A stretch of DNA of 64,000 bases from an uncultured Bacteriovorax sp. (lineage in GTDB: Bacteria; Bdellovibrionota; Bacteriovoracia; Bacteriovoracales; Bacteriovoracaceae). The translations under genes were made by a program, and so were the position numbers. Shown here one piece after another: positions 7,722 through 16,638 of this stretch. The stretch is from assembly GCA_946481315.1 (NCBI GenBank), contig CAMLMH010000010.1, positions 50,535 through 114,534 on the forward strand, read 5' to 3'. Positions within the stretch are counted from its first letter, which is position 1. The number at the start of each line of letters is the position of its first letter. The notes under the pieces were generated by a model. The model was not told the origin of the DNA, made no database searches, and worked only from the letters and a program-made list of their open reading frames with translations.

Positions 7722-8333
7722 ATGGCACTTACAAAAAAACAAAAAGAATTCTATGACTTTATTGTGGCCTACAACCAGGAACATGGCCACTCTCCCACGC
7801 AAAAAGAAATCAAAGATCATTTTGGTCTTAAGTCTTTTGGCTCGGTTCAAAAATATCTGCAGTATCTCTCAAAAGAAGGATTGATTGAAACAGAATGGAA
7901 CCAGCGCCGAAGCCTGGAAGTCAAAGCTCCGGATGTTGAATCCGATTCAGATCATATCCCGCTTTTAGGGATGGTCGCAGCGGGAAATCCGATTGAGGCC
8001 ATAGAAAATCCCACTAACACCATCGCTGTTCCCCGCTCCTTTTTAAAAGGCGGTTATCGTTATTTCGCTCTCACTGTTAAGGGTGACTCCATGATTGAAG
8101 CCGGAATTTTAGAAGGTGACGTGATTGTTTGTCGCTCTACCAAAGAAGCCCGAAATGGTCAGATAGTCGTTGCGGTTATTGATGGCGAGGCCACAGTGAA
8201 AACTATCAGTTATCAGAAAAAATCGATTGAACTACTTCCCTCCAATAAAAATTATAAACCGATTGTTGTCGATGAAACTGTCGGTGATTTCAAAATTGTG
8301 GGAAACTTAGTAGGACTGCTGCGTTCTTATTAA
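7722..8333 (+). CDS. lexA: LexA repressor
   Basis: The SOS-response repressor, 203 residues, the normal length. The N-terminal winged helix covers about 1-65 (SPTQKEIKDHFGLKSFGSVQKYL). The autocleavage site is Ala87-Gly88 in VAAGNP, and the catalytic dyad is Ser123 (GDSMIEAG) and Lys160 (ATVKT). It binds operators upstream of damage-inducible genes and is cleaved with RecA help. It is followed 44 bases later by dinB, a classic SOS gene, then by a menE-menH fusion, with no terminator until 11925. The promoter holds a TTACGC direct repeat that may be its own operator. Confidence 0.97.
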   Translation: MALTKKQKEFYDFIVAYNQEHGHSPTQKEIKDHFGLKSFGSVQKYLQYLSKEGLIETEWNQRRSLEVKAPDVESDSDHIPLLGMVAAGNPIEAIENPTNTIAVPRSFLKGGYRYFALTVKGDSMIEAGILEGDVIVCRSTKEARNGQIVVAVIDGEATVKTISYQKKSIELLPSNKNYKPIVVDETVGDFKIVGNLVGLLRSY

Positions 8334-8377
8334 AAATAAGTTTTAAAAAATAAAGATACCCTGCAATTTATAAAACA

Positions 8378-9475
8378 ATGAACCGTAAAATTATCCATGT
8401 TGATATGGACTGTTTCTACGCTCAGGTCGAAATGCGTGATCGCCCGGAGCTTAGAAATGTTCCGCTGGCCATTGGTGGCAAACCGGGAACGAGAAGTGTT
8501 CTTTGCACCAGCAATTACATTGCCCGCACCTATGGGGTGAAGTCAGCGATGCCTACAGATTTCGCGGTAAAGTTATGTCCCAAGCTTGTCGTTCTTCCTC
8601 CTGACTTCCGCAAATATGAAGAAGCCTCGGAAATAATCCATTCCATTTTCTGGAAATATTCATCCAATGTTGAAAGTGTTTCACTGGATGAAGCGTACCT
8701 GGATGTCACCGGTGCTGTGAACGCTACGGAAATCGGGCGAAAGATTAAACAGGATATTCTGGAGGCCACAGGACTTACTTGTTCAGTGGGAATTGCCCCT
8801 AACAAATTTCTCTCTAAAATTGCCAGCGACTGGAAAAAACCTAATGGTCTTTTCGTTATTCGGCCGCAAGAAGTGGAAGATTTTATCATTGATTTACCGG
8901 TAAAACTTATTCCGGGTGTAGGGAAAAAAAGTGCTGAGTACATGGAATCCATGGGAATCAAAACCTGCCGGGATATTCGAAAAACTGCTCCGGAAATAAT
9001 GCTACTGTCCTTCGGTAAATTCTCCCACGATCTTTATGAATATTCGTTTGGACGCGATGATCGGGAGGTTATAAGTGAATGGGAACGCAAATCATTAAGT
9101 GTGGAGAATACTTTTTTAAAAGACATGACTGACTTCAAAGAAATGGAAGCGGCCTTAAGTGATGTGCTTGATGAAATGAAATTACGCTTAATTGGTCACC
9201 TGGAAGATGAACCTCATAAAAAAATCAAAAAAATATTCGTCAAAGTAAAATATGCTGATTTCAAGCAGCTCTCCAGTGAAGAATCCATTATCCCTTTTGA
9301 TAAAACTGAACGGGATATTGATAATTCTATTGTTATTGAAGATTTTATCCGCCTGCTTCGCATGACACTTCTGCGCAAAAATGCCCCGGTAAGACTTTTA
9401 GGCGTGGGTGTGCGCTTTCTCACTGCAGAAGAAGGCTCTCCTATTCAGCTTTCTTTTCTGCCATTATGTGGCTAA
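8378..9475 (+). CDS. dinB: DNA polymerase IV (Y-family)
   Basis: An error-prone translesion polymerase of 365 residues. The N-terminal VDMDCFYAQVE and the SVSLDEAYLDVT motif carry the metal-binding acidic residues; helix-hairpin-helix residues follow in IPGVGKKSAEYM, and the C-terminal little-finger domain is present. No beta-clamp-binding QLxLF motif is obvious, but the C-terminus IQLSFLPL is a good candidate for it. It lies downstream of lexA on the same strand, fitting SOS control. No convincing ribosome-binding site is seen in the A/T-rich leader. Confidence 0.96.
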   Translation: MNRKIIHVDMDCFYAQVEMRDRPELRNVPLAIGGKPGTRSVLCTSNYIARTYGVKSAMPTDFAVKLCPKLVVLPPDFRKYEEASEIIHSIFWKYSSNVESVSLDEAYLDVTGAVNATEIGRKIKQDILEATGLTCSVGIAPNKFLSKIASDWKKPNGLFVIRPQEVEDFIIDLPVKLIPGVGKKSAEYMESMGIKTCRDIRKTAPEIMLLSFGKFSHDLYEYSFGRDDREVISEWERKSLSVENTFLKDMTDFKEMEAALSDVLDEMKLRLIGHLEDEPHKKIKKIFVKVKYADFKQLSSEESIIPFDKTERDIDNSIVIEDFIRLLRMTLLRKNAPVRLLGVGVRFLTAEEGSPIQLSFLPLCG

Positions 9476-9485
9476 ACTAGCTAAC

Positions 9486-11591
9486 ATGAGCGCTCAGTCT
9501 TTCCGCCAGCACATCAATCAGTTAATGACTCTTTCCGATTCATGCCTTTTTTATAAAACCTCCGGGAAAGAAATTTCTTATCCGCAGTTTTTTAAACTCA
9601 CTAAGGAAATCATAACTGCCCTTCAGCATGAAAAAGAAAAAAAATTGATCGTAAAATGTCAGGATCCGCTGTTTGTTTTTTCAGTTGTTCTGGCCGCATT
9701 CTTTGCCGGAAAAAAAATCTTTCTTGTTCCTGGTTCTCTGCAGGAACACCAGCTTTCATTATATGAGCTGAACGGACTTAAATGTCTGACTTCCCTGAAT
9801 GATTTAGCGATCAGTGAATCGCAAAAGGATAGTGATCTTTTTGCTTCTGCGTTCAATGAAACCCAACCCTATCTCTATTTCTTCAGTTCGGGAACGACAG
9901 GAAAACCTAAGGCCATTGGTCATTCCATCCGGACACTGACGGCTTCTGCCGGGTCCATAGTTTCAGTATTCAAAATGCAAAAAGGTCAGACGACTTATTT
10001 AAATCTTCCTGTGCATCACGTAGGCGGACAGATGACCTTATGGCGGGCCTTTTTGTCTGAAGGTCTGATTGATCTAAGCGGTGACCATTTTGATTATGCT
10101 TCTTTTGTGCCTTTGCAGATTGAACGTATGCTGGATGATGCCCCCCAGACTGAAAAATTAAAAAAGGCCCGGGCGATTCTTATCGGTGGCGGAATTTTAA
10201 AAGAAGATCTGAAAACAAAACTGCAAGAACTACAAATTCCTTTTTTTGAAACTTATGGGATGACCGAGTCGGCTTCGGCGGTCATGCTCAATGGAAAACC
10301 ATTGCCTGAGCAGCAAATAGAGCTTGAAAACGGAAAGTTCAAAATAAAAGGACCGACGCTCGCCCCCACTGTGAAATTAGATGCCGATGGTTTTTACCGG
10401 ACAAATGATTGTGGTGAATGGAAAAGTGATGGTCACATGGTTTTCACGGAAAGAAGTGACCTCAATTTTAAAAGTGCCGGTGAACTGATTAATCCATTAG
10501 TGATTGAGAGTGTGATTAAAGAACTCTCCTGGATCAAAGAAGCCGTGGTCACGGGCCTTCCGGATGCTACCTGGACACAGGCGGCGACGCTGTTGTATCA
10601 GACGAATCATTTGCGAATGGAAGACGATACAGAAAAAGAGCGGAATGAAATTTCCGCCCATATAAAAAAATTTCTTCCTTCCTATATGGTACCCAAATAT
10701 TTTTTTCGCCATCAGTTTGCTGAAGAGGGAATAAAGCCTTCACGCTTTTTGCTTTTAAAAAAAGCACGCCAATATCAGGCGCAGGAATTAATTAATCATG
10801 ACTTTATTCCCGCCAGAAAAGAAAAGCAGCGTTTAATTGTTTTTCTGCATGGTTTTATGGGGACACTCTCCGATCTTAAGGAATGTTTTGCTCAGTCAGT
10901 GCAGGAGCATTTTCCCCACACGGCCCAGCTCTACATTGATCTACCCGGACATGGAAAAACAAAATTTGCTGCTGTATCAACACGTGTGGATGCCCTCCTG
11001 AAATTAAGCGATCTGATTGAAGCTTATCGTTCATCTGACAATGAAGAGCTCCTGCTCTATGGATATTCCATGGGAGGAAGACTTGCCCTGGATCTTTCCC
11101 TGCGATATCTTCCGGTCACAAAACTAATCGTGGAATCTTCTTCTTTTGGATTGTCATCGCCTGGTGAGCGCGAGGAAAGATTAACAAGTGATCAGACCTT
11201 AATATCAGAGCCCCAATTTAAGCAGGAAGCCTTTTTGCGAAAGTGGTATGCAGCTCCGCTTTTTTATAACTACAACTCTCATCCGCGTTTTGAATCTGAT
11301 TTAAAAAATAAGCTGCCACACGACTATCGGGAATGGCAAAAGGCCATGGCCCTCTTTTCTCCGGGATATGATTCGTTAAAAAGTGAAACCATCGCTGATT
11401 TAAAAATGAAGGCCCTGTCCGTTTATATGGTCACCGGTTCTCATGATGAAAAATACCGGGATCACATGCAGGAAATAGCCACTGAGCTGGGCTTGTCCCT
11501 GGATTTCGTTACAGAGGCCGGCCACAACCCTCACCGCACTCATCCCATCGAGATGCGCGCTATTCTTCTGAAAATATTAGCATTAAAGTAA
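9486..11591 (+). CDS. fused O-succinylbenzoate-CoA ligase (MenE) and SHCHC synthase (MenH)
   Basis: A two-domain protein of 701 residues. Residues 1-430 are a compact ANL ligase with the A3 loop SSGTTGKPK (134-142), YGMTES (257-262) and a YRTNDCGEW hinge region, matching MenE in size and pattern. Residues 445-701 are an alpha/beta hydrolase with FLHGFMG, nucleophile Ser528 in GYSMGGRLAL, an ESSSFGLSS stretch and a GHNPHRTHP His region, matching MenH. Both act in menaquinone synthesis (MenH makes SHCHC; MenE activates succinylbenzoate), but not in consecutive steps, since MenC acts between them. ATG 9486, ten bases after dinB, is used. No other men gene is nearby. The assignment of both halves is by family pattern. 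Confidence 0.85.
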   Translation: MSAQSFRQHINQLMTLSDSCLFYKTSGKEISYPQFFKLTKEIITALQHEKEKKLIVKCQDPLFVFSVVLAAFFAGKKIFLVPGSLQEHQLSLYELNGLKCLTSLNDLAISESQKDSDLFASAFNETQPYLYFFSSGTTGKPKAIGHSIRTLTASAGSIVSVFKMQKGQTTYLNLPVHHVGGQMTLWRAFLSEGLIDLSGDHFDYASFVPLQIERMLDDAPQTEKLKKARAILIGGGILKEDLKTKLQELQIPFFETYGMTESASAVMLNGKPLPEQQIELENGKFKIKGPTLAPTVKLDADGFYRTNDCGEWKSDGHMVFTERSDLNFKSAGELINPLVIESVIKELSWIKEAVVTGLPDATWTQAATLLYQTNHLRMEDDTEKERNEISAHIKKFLPSYMVPKYFFRHQFAEEGIKPSRFLLLKKARQYQAQELINHDFIPARKEKQRLIVFLHGFMGTLSDLKECFAQSVQEHFPHTAQLYIDLPGHGKTKFAAVSTRVDALLKLSDLIEAYRSSDNEELLLYGYSMGGRLALDLSLRYLPVTKLIVESSSFGLSSPGEREERLTSDQTLISEPQFKQEAFLRKWYAAPLFYNYNSHPRFESDLKNKLPHDYREWQKAMALFSPGYDSLKSETIADLKMKALSVYMVTGSHDEKYRDHMQEIATELGLSLDFVTEAGHNPHRTHPIEMRAILLKILALK

Positions 11592-11618
11592 TTGAGTATT
11601 TTGGTCGAAAAGCTTCTT

Positions 11619-11921
11619 ATGAACGACCCTATTCGCAGAATTAACATGCTTCGTGCCTTTCATACCGGTAGAGAAGCAGGCTCTTCTTCTGAAGTCACCC
11701 GGGAACTCAAACAGATTAAGGGTGAGCTGCGCATTTTGAATGATGAAAATGCCCGCAAAACTACGCCAATCACCAATGCGACTAATTCACCTTATTTGCC
11801 GGATCAGAGCTTTCAGACACCGGGTGTAGTTTTTAACTCCACGGAAGAAACGGAATGGAAAGAAGTGAAGACGGCCGAGCAGCAACTGGCCCAGGCCCGA
11901 CGAAAACTCAACATACTCTAA
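11619..11921 (+). CDS. small cytoplasmic protein of unknown function
   Basis: About 100 residues from ATG 11619; an in-frame TTG at 11592, adjacent to the menE-menH stop, is an alternative. The protein is hydrophilic, with a helical C-terminal third (WKEVKTAEQQLAQARRKLNIL) that could form a short coiled coil. No signal peptide or known domain is seen. It is the last gene before the terminator at 11925 and so probably belongs to the lexA-dinB-menEH transcript. Confidence 0.65.
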   Translation: MNDPIRRINMLRAFHTGREAGSSSEVTRELKQIKGELRILNDENARKTTPITNATNSPYLPDQSFQTPGVVFNSTEETEWKEVKTAEQQLAQARRKLNIL

Positions 11922-11924
11922 AAA

Positions 11925-11951
11925 AAAAGGGCGATTTACACCGCCCTTTTT
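11925..11951. terminator. bidirectional intrinsic terminator
   Basis: AAAAGGGCG pairs with CGCCCTTTT around an 8-base loop. Runs of A and T flank the stem on both sides, so it can end both the plus-strand lexA transcript and the convergent gene at 11975. Confidence 0.9.
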
Positions 11952-11974
11952 ATTCATGCCTTTAATTTAATTTT

Positions 11975-12706
11975 TTATTTTTTCTTTTTCTTTTTCATTT
12001 TGATCAGGAAGAAGGCCACTGCCGCTGCCCCAATCAGTCCAATCATTGTCGTTGTATCAGAATTGTCTCCGGAACCTTTAGCATTTTTATTCACGCCGAT
12101 GTCAGCTTTGTTTCCGGCATCCGGGATATAAGTCGTATCACCCAGTAGATTTTCATCTTTATTTTTTGGTTTATAAGTTTCTCCGGAAGCAGCTTTCTGA
12201 TCGAATACTTTCAGTGTTGCAATGATCTTCTCGAAAATATCCTGGTAAGCATCATAGTGATCCTTAGCAACTGAAAAAGTAACAGCGATTCCCAATGAAT
12301 CTTTTACAGTGGCCAGATACTTTGTATAGAAACCTGGAACTTCAGAGGCAAGGTGAAGTGCATCGACCCATTTTTGTCCGTTGATTTCCCGAACGGTCAC
12401 TGACTTAGCTTCGGAAATTTGTGTTTTTCCACCAGGCAGAGTGAAGGCCTTAGCTTGTTTTAAATAGGCCTGATATTGATCCAGTGAATCCTGTTCACCT
12501 CTGTACTTAGCGGCAAGAATAATAATGGCTTCTTTTTTGCGGTCTTTGTTTTCACTCTGACAAACCCATTCCGAACCCTCAAGAGCACATTCCCAACCAT
12601 TTGGTAATTCAAATTCACAAAACTGTGAGGTAAATGTCTTAGCAAAAACCGCCGGAACAAATAGCATAAAGGCCAGAACTATAATCAAAAGCTTCTCAAA
12701 TCTCAT
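11975..12706 (-). CDS. exported protein with C-terminal membrane anchor and lysine tail
   Basis: A 243-residue protein of no recognised family. A signal peptide (LLIIVLAFMLFVPAVFA) leads into a compact domain with three Cys residues near the start (CEFELPNGWECALEGSEWVC). A low-complexity linker (about 180-215) is followed by a hydrophobic helix and a tail of seven Lys after Met (KMKKKKKK). This signal-domain-linker-helix-basic order suggests a periplasmic domain held to the inner membrane from its C-terminus, or a sorting signal. It lies 83 bases downstream of the outer-membrane barrel gene on the same strand. Confidence 0.75.
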   Translation of the reverse strand: MRFEKLLIIVLAFMLFVPAVFAKTFTSQFCEFELPNGWECALEGSEWVCQSENKDRKKEAIIILAAKYRGEQDSLDQYQAYLKQAKAFTLPGGKTQISEAKSVTVREINGQKWVDALHLASEVPGFYTKYLATVKDSLGIAVTFSVAKDHYDAYQDIFEKIIATLKVFDQKAASGETYKPKNKDENLLGDTTYIPDAGNKADIGVNKNAKGSGDNSDTTTMIGLIGAAAVAFFLIKMKKKKKK

Positions 12707-12789
12707 GCGTTTCTCTTGGGTAAAAGAGTTAATAATGTATTTGTTTAATCTTACACTAAGAAATATTTTTTGGAATAGTTAATTCATGC

Positions 12790-13986
12790 CTATGGATTTT
12801 CAATTCCTCGGGCGGCAAAGCCTGGCTTGATGGCAATCTCATTATATTTTTTTACGAGTTTAATGACCGACCAATCTGATCCGACTTCATAAACCACACC
12901 AGTGGCCACCAGCACGTTTCCACCGAAATAATCAGTCTGATAGACATCAAAACGCATACCTTTTTCCACATCAGTTGAGAGTCCCTGATCGATACGAATA
13001 AAATTTCCACGAGCTGACACTTTTAAAACAGAACCATCGATAGTGTATTCTTTAAAAGATTCAATCTTAATTGATTCTTTGGTCACTCCACTGGTGGCAA
13101 AACGAAGCCCAAGTTCAATAAAATTTCCCCGGTCAGTTGACTGCCCCTTGACCACAGATCCTCCACGAGCAAAAAGATTTACACTATCCAGTGCATAGGC
13201 TGCGCCCAGATAAGGCAGAATGCGTTCACGGTTAATACTGTTAAAAAGGGCCGTCGCTCCCGTTGCCTGAAAAGGTTTAGTCGCGGGTGCATCGCTAAAG
13301 GGATCAGTGCTCAAGGAGTGGATGCCTTCTACACCGGCAAACAAAGAGAGCTTCGTCCAGTTATAGGATCCTTCAACCTGATATGTTATTTCTTCACTCA
13401 GATCATTGCCTGGATTATTATATCCTACCCGGAAATCCCATCTCCAGGCCTTAAGGCCATGAGAGAGCAGCAGATCGATCCCATACTGACTACCAGAATC
13501 ACCGAGCACATGTTCATCGGCAGGAATGGCTGCCCGGGAATTATAGATCTCATTGTCGTAGAGGGTCTGTGAATAATGAACGCCGACAGCATAACGGGTT
13601 TCATTGGTCTTAGGAAAAGAATATTTGGCATAAATACCTAAGGATTCTAATCCGCTGGCAGAAGTGTCCGTTCCGTTAATTGTAGAAGTCACCTGACGAA
13701 CGCGGGCAAGTCCCGTCAGTTCCACTTTATTGCTTATGCCGTAAGAGACACCGAGATCCAGATTCATCATTTTGAAGTCAGAATCCGGCAGCATTTCCAC
13801 CTCACTGCCTTCACTGTCATAGTAAGAAGTGGTCTGAAAAGCAGAGCCTTTTAAAGAGACTGCATATGCAGATTTATTAAGAGTATCCGCACTCCCCCTT
13901 TTGTCAGCTGCTGCGATGGCAGCAGCTGAATAAAAAGAAGTAATCAATGTTCCAAATACAAAAGTACGAGTTAAGATTGAAGACAT
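12790..13986 (-). CDS. outer-membrane beta-barrel-like protein
   Basis: A 398-residue exported protein: signal peptide (SILTRTFVFGTLITSFYSAAAIAAA), then repeated alternating amphipathic strands (for example VELTGLARVRQVTS, LFARGGSVVKGQS, FIELGLRFATS) typical of an outer-membrane barrel up to about residue 300. The last 100 residues (KIESFKEYTIDGSVLKVSA onward) look like a soluble domain with an SH3-like beta pattern. Its start overlaps the end of the 2H-like gene by 16 bases, implying coupling. No family name is assigned. Confidence 0.72.
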   Translation of the reverse strand: MSSILTRTFVFGTLITSFYSAAAIAAADKRGSADTLNKSAYAVSLKGSAFQTTSYYDSEGSEVEMLPDSDFKMMNLDLGVSYGISNKVELTGLARVRQVTSTINGTDTSASGLESLGIYAKYSFPKTNETRYAVGVHYSQTLYDNEIYNSRAAIPADEHVLGDSGSQYGIDLLLSHGLKAWRWDFRVGYNNPGNDLSEEITYQVEGSYNWTKLSLFAGVEGIHSLSTDPFSDAPATKPFQATGATALFNSINRERILPYLGAAYALDSVNLFARGGSVVKGQSTDRGNFIELGLRFATSGVTKESIKIESFKEYTIDGSVLKVSARGNFIRIDQGLSTDVEKGMRFDVYQTDYFGGNVLVATGVVYEVGSDWSVIKLVKKYNEIAIKPGFAARGIENP

Positions 13987-14573
13987 AATTGGTCTACGAA
14001 AAAAAAATGATTCCGAACATCGAAATCAAAAAGGTTATTTCTGGCCGTCCATTGCTGGGGCGTCTTTTCAAAAAGTACAAAGGAGAGAGCATTCATCACA
14101 AAGGGAGAAGAGAATTCGATTTTGGCCTGCTCAATTGCAGCTTCGAGCTGATCGAAATAATCGAACCGGCCGATGGCCAATAAAGGATTGAGAGCATTTT
14201 TTGTTTTTTTAAATTTTGCGCCTCTTTCTTTAAGAAAGAAATAAAGCGATTCCTGACAATGCAGCAGATCCGGAGAAATGATGGGAGTCAATGCCAGTAC
14301 GCCCTTCTTTCCCATGGAAAAAGTAATACCGTTGAATTCAATCTGGGCGGCATCGGCCAGACCGTGCAGATGTCCTTCCAGCAAATCACTAAGCTCTTCC
14401 AGAAAATCTTTCATCTGATCATTACTGGAAAAATCAATAGTAAAAGGAGGCAGAACAGTCAGCTGTAGCTGTTCACCCTTAGCGTATTTAGAATCATAAC
14501 GCTTGCGAAAGCTTTCGACTTTGTTTTGATGGATTGAGCCTGGATCAAAAGTTAGACCAATAAAAAATTCCAT
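13971..14573 (-). CDS. 2H phosphoesterase-like protein lacking both catalytic histidines
   Basis: About 200 residues, resembling the 2'-5' RNA ligase/2H phosphoesterase fold in length and in the positions of its two strand motifs. The usual HxT motifs are replaced by QLTVLPPF (about 37-44) and PLLAIGRF, so both His are gone. If the fold assignment holds, the protein is not a standard phosphoesterase and may only bind RNA or a nucleotide. ATG 14573 is used because AAGGAG lies five bases upstream; a GTG at 14579 overlaps that site. Fold assignment is moderate, based on pattern only. Confidence 0.55.
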   Translation of the reverse strand: MEFFIGLTFDPGSIHQNKVESFRKRYDSKYAKGEQLQLTVLPPFTIDFSSNDQMKDFLEELSDLLEGHLHGLADAAQIEFNGITFSMGKKGVLALTPIISPDLLHCQESLYFFLKERGAKFKKTKNALNPLLAIGRFDYFDQLEAAIEQAKIEFSSPFVMNALSFVLFEKTPQQWTARNNLFDFDVRNHFFFVDQLCLQS

Positions 14574-14639
14574 GCTCACTCCTTGAGTAAAAGAAAGGTC
14601 TCCTTATAGCTTAGGGACAATCTGCGCTTGTGACAAGCC

Positions 14640-15290
14640 TTAGGCAGCTTTTTTTAAAACTTCGGATGAAGAAATTTGAAGAGGGATGGTCAGTTTATTA
14701 ATCCATTGTCCGTCAATTTGCTGAAATTGATATTCACCACTCAAGAGTTCACTCAGATGAGAAATAGATTTAAGACCAAGCGACCCCTCGGGCCGACCTC
14801 TTTGGTCAACTATCTTGTTGCGGGATTTAACCAGCAGCTTATTTTGAACGAGCTCAACTGACAGATGAACTTCTCCGCTGCTGTTTTCCGCGATGTTTTT
14901 GATCAGATTGCCCAGAATGCGCTGAACGGCACTATGGGAGACTGAATGGGCCTGGTCCAGGGCCTCAGAAATTTCCGGATCTATGTGAACGTGTACATCC
15001 CACTTTTCCCCGCTCAAATAAGTATCCAACAGTAACTTTAATCCTTCCTTAAAAGATTGGCCGCAAAGCTGATCAGATGAGGGAGTGATGTGACGATGAT
15101 TAAACTGGTAGTGATTTTTTATCAGTTGCTGAAATCTTTCGATCTCAGATCTAAGTAAAGACATTTCACTGAGGGATAGCCCCTCACCTTTTATGCTCTT
15201 TTGCTCCAAAAAGAGTAAGATGCCGTGGGTATGGTTGATGAGATCATGCAGGAAGAACTGAAGCTCGTTTTGTTTTTTTTCTTCTGACAT
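14640..15290 (-). CDS. small cytoplasmic histidine-kinase-like protein (DHp plus ATPase fold)
   Basis: A 216-residue protein with no membrane segment or sensor domain. A His box is seen at the start (FLHDLINHTHG, His15), then a helical dimerisation-like region, an N-box-like GNLIKNIAENS and a glycine box GSLGLKSI. The D-x-G box is degenerate (NKIVDQRGR). This could be an orphan kinase, or a phosphotransferase of the ChpT type, which keeps the fold and the HD motif but does not bind ATP well. No receiver domain is adjacent. It follows eno by 67 bases on the same strand. Confidence 0.7.
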   Translation of the reverse strand: MSEEKKQNELQFFLHDLINHTHGILLFLEQKSIKGEGLSLSEMSLLRSEIERFQQLIKNHYQFNHRHITPSSDQLCGQSFKEGLKLLLDTYLSGEKWDVHVHIDPEISEALDQAHSVSHSAVQRILGNLIKNIAENSSGEVHLSVELVQNKLLVKSRNKIVDQRGRPEGSLGLKSISHLSELLSGEYQFQQIDGQWINKLTIPLQISSSEVLKKAA

Positions 15291-15357
15291 AGTTTCCCGC
15301 CGATCTTTAAAGTTCCTGAATAACCTTAGAACCTTATCGACCGGCAGGAAAAAAATT

Positions 15358-16638
15358 TTATTTTACCGGCAGGTATTCTGCTTTTGTTCCGAGCTTTTCT
15401 TCTATTCTTAATAGCTGATTATATTTCTCCATACGATCGGAACGGCTGGCCGAACCGGTCTTAATATGAGCTGCCCCGGTGGCTACCGCCAGGTCAGCAA
15501 TAAAAGCATCGCCTGTTTCACCCGAGCGGTGAGAAATAATGGCCTTATAGTTATGTTTAAAGCCCAGCTCCATCGCTTCAAAAGTTTCTGATAGCGTACC
15601 AATCTGGTTAACCTTTACCAGGATGGCATTGGCCTCACCGGCCTTAATGCCTGCTTCAAAGATTTTTCGGTTCGTCACAAATAAATCATCACCAACCAGT
15701 GTAATTTTATTTCCCAGCGCGCGGGTTAGTTCAATCCATCCCTGATGATCTCCTTCGTCCAGGCCATCTTCAATGGAGTAGATTGGGTATTTGGAACAAA
15801 ACTCTGAATAATAATTAATCATGTCTACAGAAGAGTAAACTCTTCCCTGCATTTCATATTTTCCGTCTTTATAAAATTCTGAAGCTGCACAGTCCAGTGA
15901 TAGTGAAATATCAACACCCGGTTTGTAACCGGCATTGGTAATTGCTTTTAAGATAAGTTCGATTGCTTCTTCATGGGATTTTAGATCAGGGGCAAATCCT
16001 CCTTCATCGCCAACGTTTGTTGAATAACCGGCATCAGTTAAAACTTTTTTGAGTGAATGAAAAACTTCAACTCCGGCACGGAGGTTTTCTGAAAATGATT
16101 TTTTCATGTGAGGAACAATCATGAATTCCTGGATGTCCAGATTGTTTGAAGCATGTGATCCGCCATTGATAATATTCATCAATGGTGTGGGCATAATGTA
16201 CTTTTTATGCGGATTTGGAGCGGCACACTTTTCAAAAAGATATGTTACCAGTTCCATCCCTTCATCCAGAGCTCCGGCACGGGCACAGGCCATCGACACA
16301 CCCAGCAGAGCATTGGCGCCCAGCTTTGATTTATTTTCTGTGCCATCCATTTCCAGCATCAGAGAGTCAATTTGCTTTTGAGATGTTACTTCCATACCAA
16401 TAAGTTTTGGTGCAAGAATGCTCTCAACATTTTTCACCGCTTTCAAAACAGACTTACCCATGAAATAGGATTTATCACCATCACGCAGTTCCAGTGCCTC
16501 TTTAGAACCGGTAGAAGCTCCTGAGGGAACTGCTGCACGACCTAAATTATTTTTTTCCGTAATGACATCTACCTCAATAGTAGGATTTCCGCGGGAGTCG
16601 AGAATCTGACGGGCCTTGATTGATTTGATTTTAGACAT
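15358..16638 (-). CDS. eno: enolase
   Basis: The glycolytic enzyme converting 2-phosphoglycerate to phosphoenolpyruvate; 426 residues, the usual length. The N-terminus [14 protein letters not shown], the AVPSGASTG loop, [10 protein letters not shown], and the C-terminal signature [11 protein letters not shown] and SHRSGET are all present. Its start overlaps the murI stop by eight bases, a tight link between glycolysis and wall-precursor synthesis. It also contributes to the RNA degradosome in some bacteria; nothing here tests that. Confidence 0.98.
   Translation of the reverse strand: MSKIKSIKARQILDSRGNPTIEVDVITEKNNLGRAAVPSGASTGSKEALELRDGDKSYFMGKSVLKAVKNVESILAPKLIGMEVTSQKQIDSLMLEMDGTENKSKLGANALLGVSMACARAGALDEGMELVTYLFEKCAAPNPHKKYIMPTPLMNIINGGSHASNNLDIQEFMIVPHMKKSFSENLRAGVEVFHSLKKVLTDAGYSTNVGDEGGFAPDLKSHEEAIELILKAITNAGYKPGVDISLSLDCAASEFYKDGKYEMQGRVYSSVDMINYYSEFCSKYPIYSIEDGLDEGDHQGWIELTRALGNKITLVGDDLFVTNRKIFEAGIKAGEANAILVKVNQIGTLSETFEAMELGFKHNYKAIISHRSGETGDAFIADLAVATGAAHIKTGSASRSDRMEKYNQLLRIEEKLGTKAEYLPVK

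Noticed and set aside
9408..9485. Upstream extension of the menE-menH frame into dinB
   Set aside because: The extension overlaps the dinB end and adds residues with no match to the ligase family; ATG 9486 fits the family start.
13318..13572. 84-codon plus-strand open frame within the outer-membrane barrel gene
   Set aside because: Fully contained in a well-supported exported protein gene; no ribosome-binding site and no protein features.
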